A stretch of 7,457 bases of DNA, from contig JAJNBO010000114.1 of the NCBI GenBank assembly GCA_021156245.1, positions 1 through 7,457 on the forward strand, in the 5' to 3' direction. The position numbers and the translations under genes are program-made. Below, piece after piece: positions 6,197-7,457 of the stretch. The first letter of the stretch is position 1; every line of letters starts with the position of its first letter. Below the pieces are notes generated by a model. It was given only the letters and a program-made list of their open reading frames with translations, ran no database searches and was not told the origin of the DNA. The DNA is from Ramlibacter sp. (GTDB lineage Bacteria > Pseudomonadota > Gammaproteobacteria > Burkholderiales > Burkholderiaceae_C).

Positions 6197-7261
6197 ATGC
6201 TCGACATTCACGGACATCCGTGGGTGACGGCGTTGCTGGCCGCGCTGGTCGCGGCGCTCGTCGCGCTCACATTGCATCATTTCGCGCGCGCGGTCCTGCG
6301 GCGCGTGGTCAACCGCGAACGCGCCCATGTCCTGAGCGCGATGCTGGAACGCACGCAGCGCGCGGCGGGATTCGCGGCACCGCTCTTCGCCATGCAGCTG
6401 GTATGGACGGGTGCGCCGGACACCCTGGACTCCATTGGCGCCGTGCGGCACGTGAACGCCGTCTTCCTGATCATCGCCCTGACCGCGTTCGTGATGGCCC
6501 TGATCGGCGGAGTGGCCGACGGGCTGATCGCCCGCAATCCGTCGAACGTCGAAGACAACCTGCACGCGCGGCGGGTGGAGACGCAGACCCGCGTGCTCTC
6601 CCGCAGCGGCCAGACGCTCGTGCTGATCGGCGGCTCGGCCATGGTCCTCATGACCTTCCCGGGCATGCGCCAGCTCGGCGCGAGCCTGCTCGCCTCCGCG
6701 GGCGTGCTCGGCATCATCGGCGGCCTGGCCGCCCGGCCGGTGTTCAGCAACCTGATCTCGGGGCTGCAGATCGCCCTGTCGCAGCCGATCCGCATCGACG
6801 ACGTGCTCATCGTCAAGGGCGAGTGGGGCCGCGTCGAGGAAATCACCGGCACCTACGTGGTGCTGAAGATCTGGGACGAACGCCGCCTCATCATCCCGCT
6901 GCAGTGGTTCATCGAGAACCCGTTCGAGAACTGGACGCGCACCGGCGCCAACATCCTCGGGACCGTGTTCCTCTACCTGGACTACACCGCTCCGATGGAG
7001 GCGATCCGGGCGGAAGCGAAACGCATCGTCGAATCAGCGCCCGAATGGGACCAGCGCGTCTTCGTCGTGCAGGTCACGGACGCGACGGACCGCGCGATGC
7101 AGGTGCGCATCCTGGTGTCCGCGAGCAATTCGGGCAAGGCGTTCGACCTGCGCTGCAAGGTGCGCGAAGGCATGCTCGCCTTCCTGGCGCGCGAGCATCC
7201 GGGGAGCCTGCCGATGGTGCGTTCCCCGGCGCCCGTCCCTGCGGAGGATGCTCTTTCGTAG
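6197..7261 (+). CDS. MscS-family mechanosensitive ion channel
   Basis: A 354-residue inner-membrane protein of the small-conductance mechanosensitive channel family, which opens under membrane tension to release solutes on osmotic downshock. Hydrophobic segments lie at about 9-28, 55-70, 87-110, 138-155 and 160-195, i.e. about five, more than the three of MscS and like YnaI-type channels (343 residues in E. coli). The last is the pore-lining helix, with small residues GASLLASAGVLGIIGGLAA (161-179) and NLISGLQIAL (185-194). The beta domain follows: PIRIDDVLIV (197-206), GRVEEITGTYVVLKIWDERR (211-230), IIPLQWFIENPFENWTR (232-248). A cytoplasmic alpha/beta domain extends to about 335. The ATG at 6197 has AAGG at 6183-6186. 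It lies 13 bases after suhB. No substrate or exact subtype can be assigned, so no gene symbol is given. The 3' end is convergent with the acyl-CoA dehydrogenase gene across 36 bases without a clear terminator. Confidence 0.92.
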   Translation: MLDIHGHPWVTALLAALVAALVALTLHHFARAVLRRVVNRERAHVLSAMLERTQRAAGFAAPLFAMQLVWTGAPDTLDSIGAVRHVNAVFLIIALTAFVMALIGGVADGLIARNPSNVEDNLHARRVETQTRVLSRSGQTLVLIGGSAMVLMTFPGMRQLGASLLASAGVLGIIGGLAARPVFSNLISGLQIALSQPIRIDDVLIVKGEWGRVEEITGTYVVLKIWDERRLIIPLQWFIENPFENWTRTGANILGTVFLYLDYTAPMEAIRAEAKRIVESAPEWDQRVFVVQVTDATDRAMQVRILVSASNSGKAFDLRCKVREGMLAFLAREHPGSLPMVRSPAPVPAEDALS

Positions 7262-7297
7262 GCCGGCGGTGCGCGCGAAGGCGAAGCCCGGTCACCC

Positions 7298-7457
7298 TCA
7301 ATTCGGCACCGCGTGCCTCCCCGCCCGCGCCCTTGCAATGATCGTCTTCATGATCTGTGCGGTGCCGTCGCCGATCTGGAAGCCCAGCACGTCCCGCAGG
7401 CGCTGCTCCATCACGCCGCGGTCGTAGCCGCCGTGGCCGAACGACAGCAGGCACTGG
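7298..7457 (-). CDS. Acyl-CoA dehydrogenase, C-terminal end (partial)
   Basis: The last 52 codons of a minus-strand gene that continues beyond the window's right edge; the stop TGA is at 7300-7298. The translation has HGGYDRGVMEQRLRDVLG, then FQIGDGTAQ, then MKTIIARARAG and ends RHAVPN. The R-D-x-x-G-FQIGDGTAQ-x-MKTIIAR pattern is the C-terminal helical end of acyl-CoA dehydrogenases (FAD-dependent alpha,beta-desaturation of acyl-CoA thioesters), where the I-G-D/E-G-T segment contacts the FAD of a neighbouring subunit. Substrate chain length or pathway cannot be told from this piece, and the catalytic Glu is not included. Convergent with the channel gene. Confidence 0.9.
   Translation of the reverse strand, partial: QCLLSFGHGGYDRGVMEQRLRDVLGFQIGDGTAQIMKTIIARARAGRHAVPN

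Noticed and set aside
5206..6207. Long minus-strand open frame (333 codons) opposite suhB
   Set aside because: Antisense shadow of suhB: composition-biased, repetitive Gly/Val/Ala/Arg and no motif, while suhB has all IMPase metal-site motifs.
7249..7256. TGCTCTTT near the end of the channel gene, a better eight-base boxA match than the suhB one
   Set aside because: It is inside the last codons of a coding region with no rRNA or leader downstream, so it is most likely chance; it also shows the base rate of the motif. Another GCTCTT lies inside the same gene near 6382.
7262..7297. Terminator or repeat in the third convergent junction
   Set aside because: No stem of useful length, no T-run and no similarity to the repeat arms was found in these 36 bases.
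6220..7341. Plus-strand frame (373 codons) overlapping the channel gene
   Set aside because: Arg/Gly/Pro-rich frame-shifted shadow of the channel gene, which has pore and beta-domain motifs and a start with AAGG upstream.

Overview
The window is a GC-rich chromosomal segment packed with conserved housekeeping genes. Gene content and order (rpsU-yqeY, pmbA divergent from darP-mog, a trmJ-cysE pair, suhB), the codon use, and dispersed repeats beginning CGTCATTCCCGCGAAGGCGG all suggest a betaproteobacterium of the order Burkholderiales, most likely family Comamonadaceae (Ramlibacter- or Variovorax-like). That placement is by recognition, not by a search.

Layout from left to right: the 3' end of rpsU (ribosomal protein S21), a hairpin terminator, and yqeY (GatB/YqeY-domain protein) on the plus strand. 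pmbA/tldE lies convergent to these on the minus strand. darP (yjgA) and mog form an overlapping plus-strand pair, divergent from pmbA. cysE and trmJ form a minus-strand pair, convergent with mog. suhB and an MscS-type channel gene form a plus-strand pair, divergent from trmJ. The last ~160 bases are the 3' end of a minus-strand acyl-CoA dehydrogenase gene. Strands alternate regularly, giving three convergent and two divergent junctions. No gap without a gene exceeds 160 bases.

The genes serve translation and ribosome assembly (S21, DarP, TrmJ, and SuhB as a Nus-complex factor), tRNA-related amidation-like functions (YqeY, role unproven), proteolysis of peptides (TldE), molybdenum cofactor synthesis (Mog), cysteine synthesis (CysE), osmotic protection (MscS-like) and fatty-acid or acyl-CoA oxidation (partial gene). 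They do not form one pathway. I see no mobile element with a transposase, no CRISPR array, no tRNA or rRNA gene, and no toxin or defence cassette.

The most interesting non-coding signals are two. First, two copies of a ~95-base repeat with nested inverted repeats sit in two of the three convergent junctions, each beginning 1-2 bases after a stop codon. They can fold as a four-way junction with a terminator-like central arm. Second, the suhB leader has a boxA-like core exactly where a Shine-Dalgarno sequence would lie, consistent with the Nus-factor autoregulation known for E. coli suhB. I did not find a convincing wholly new system.
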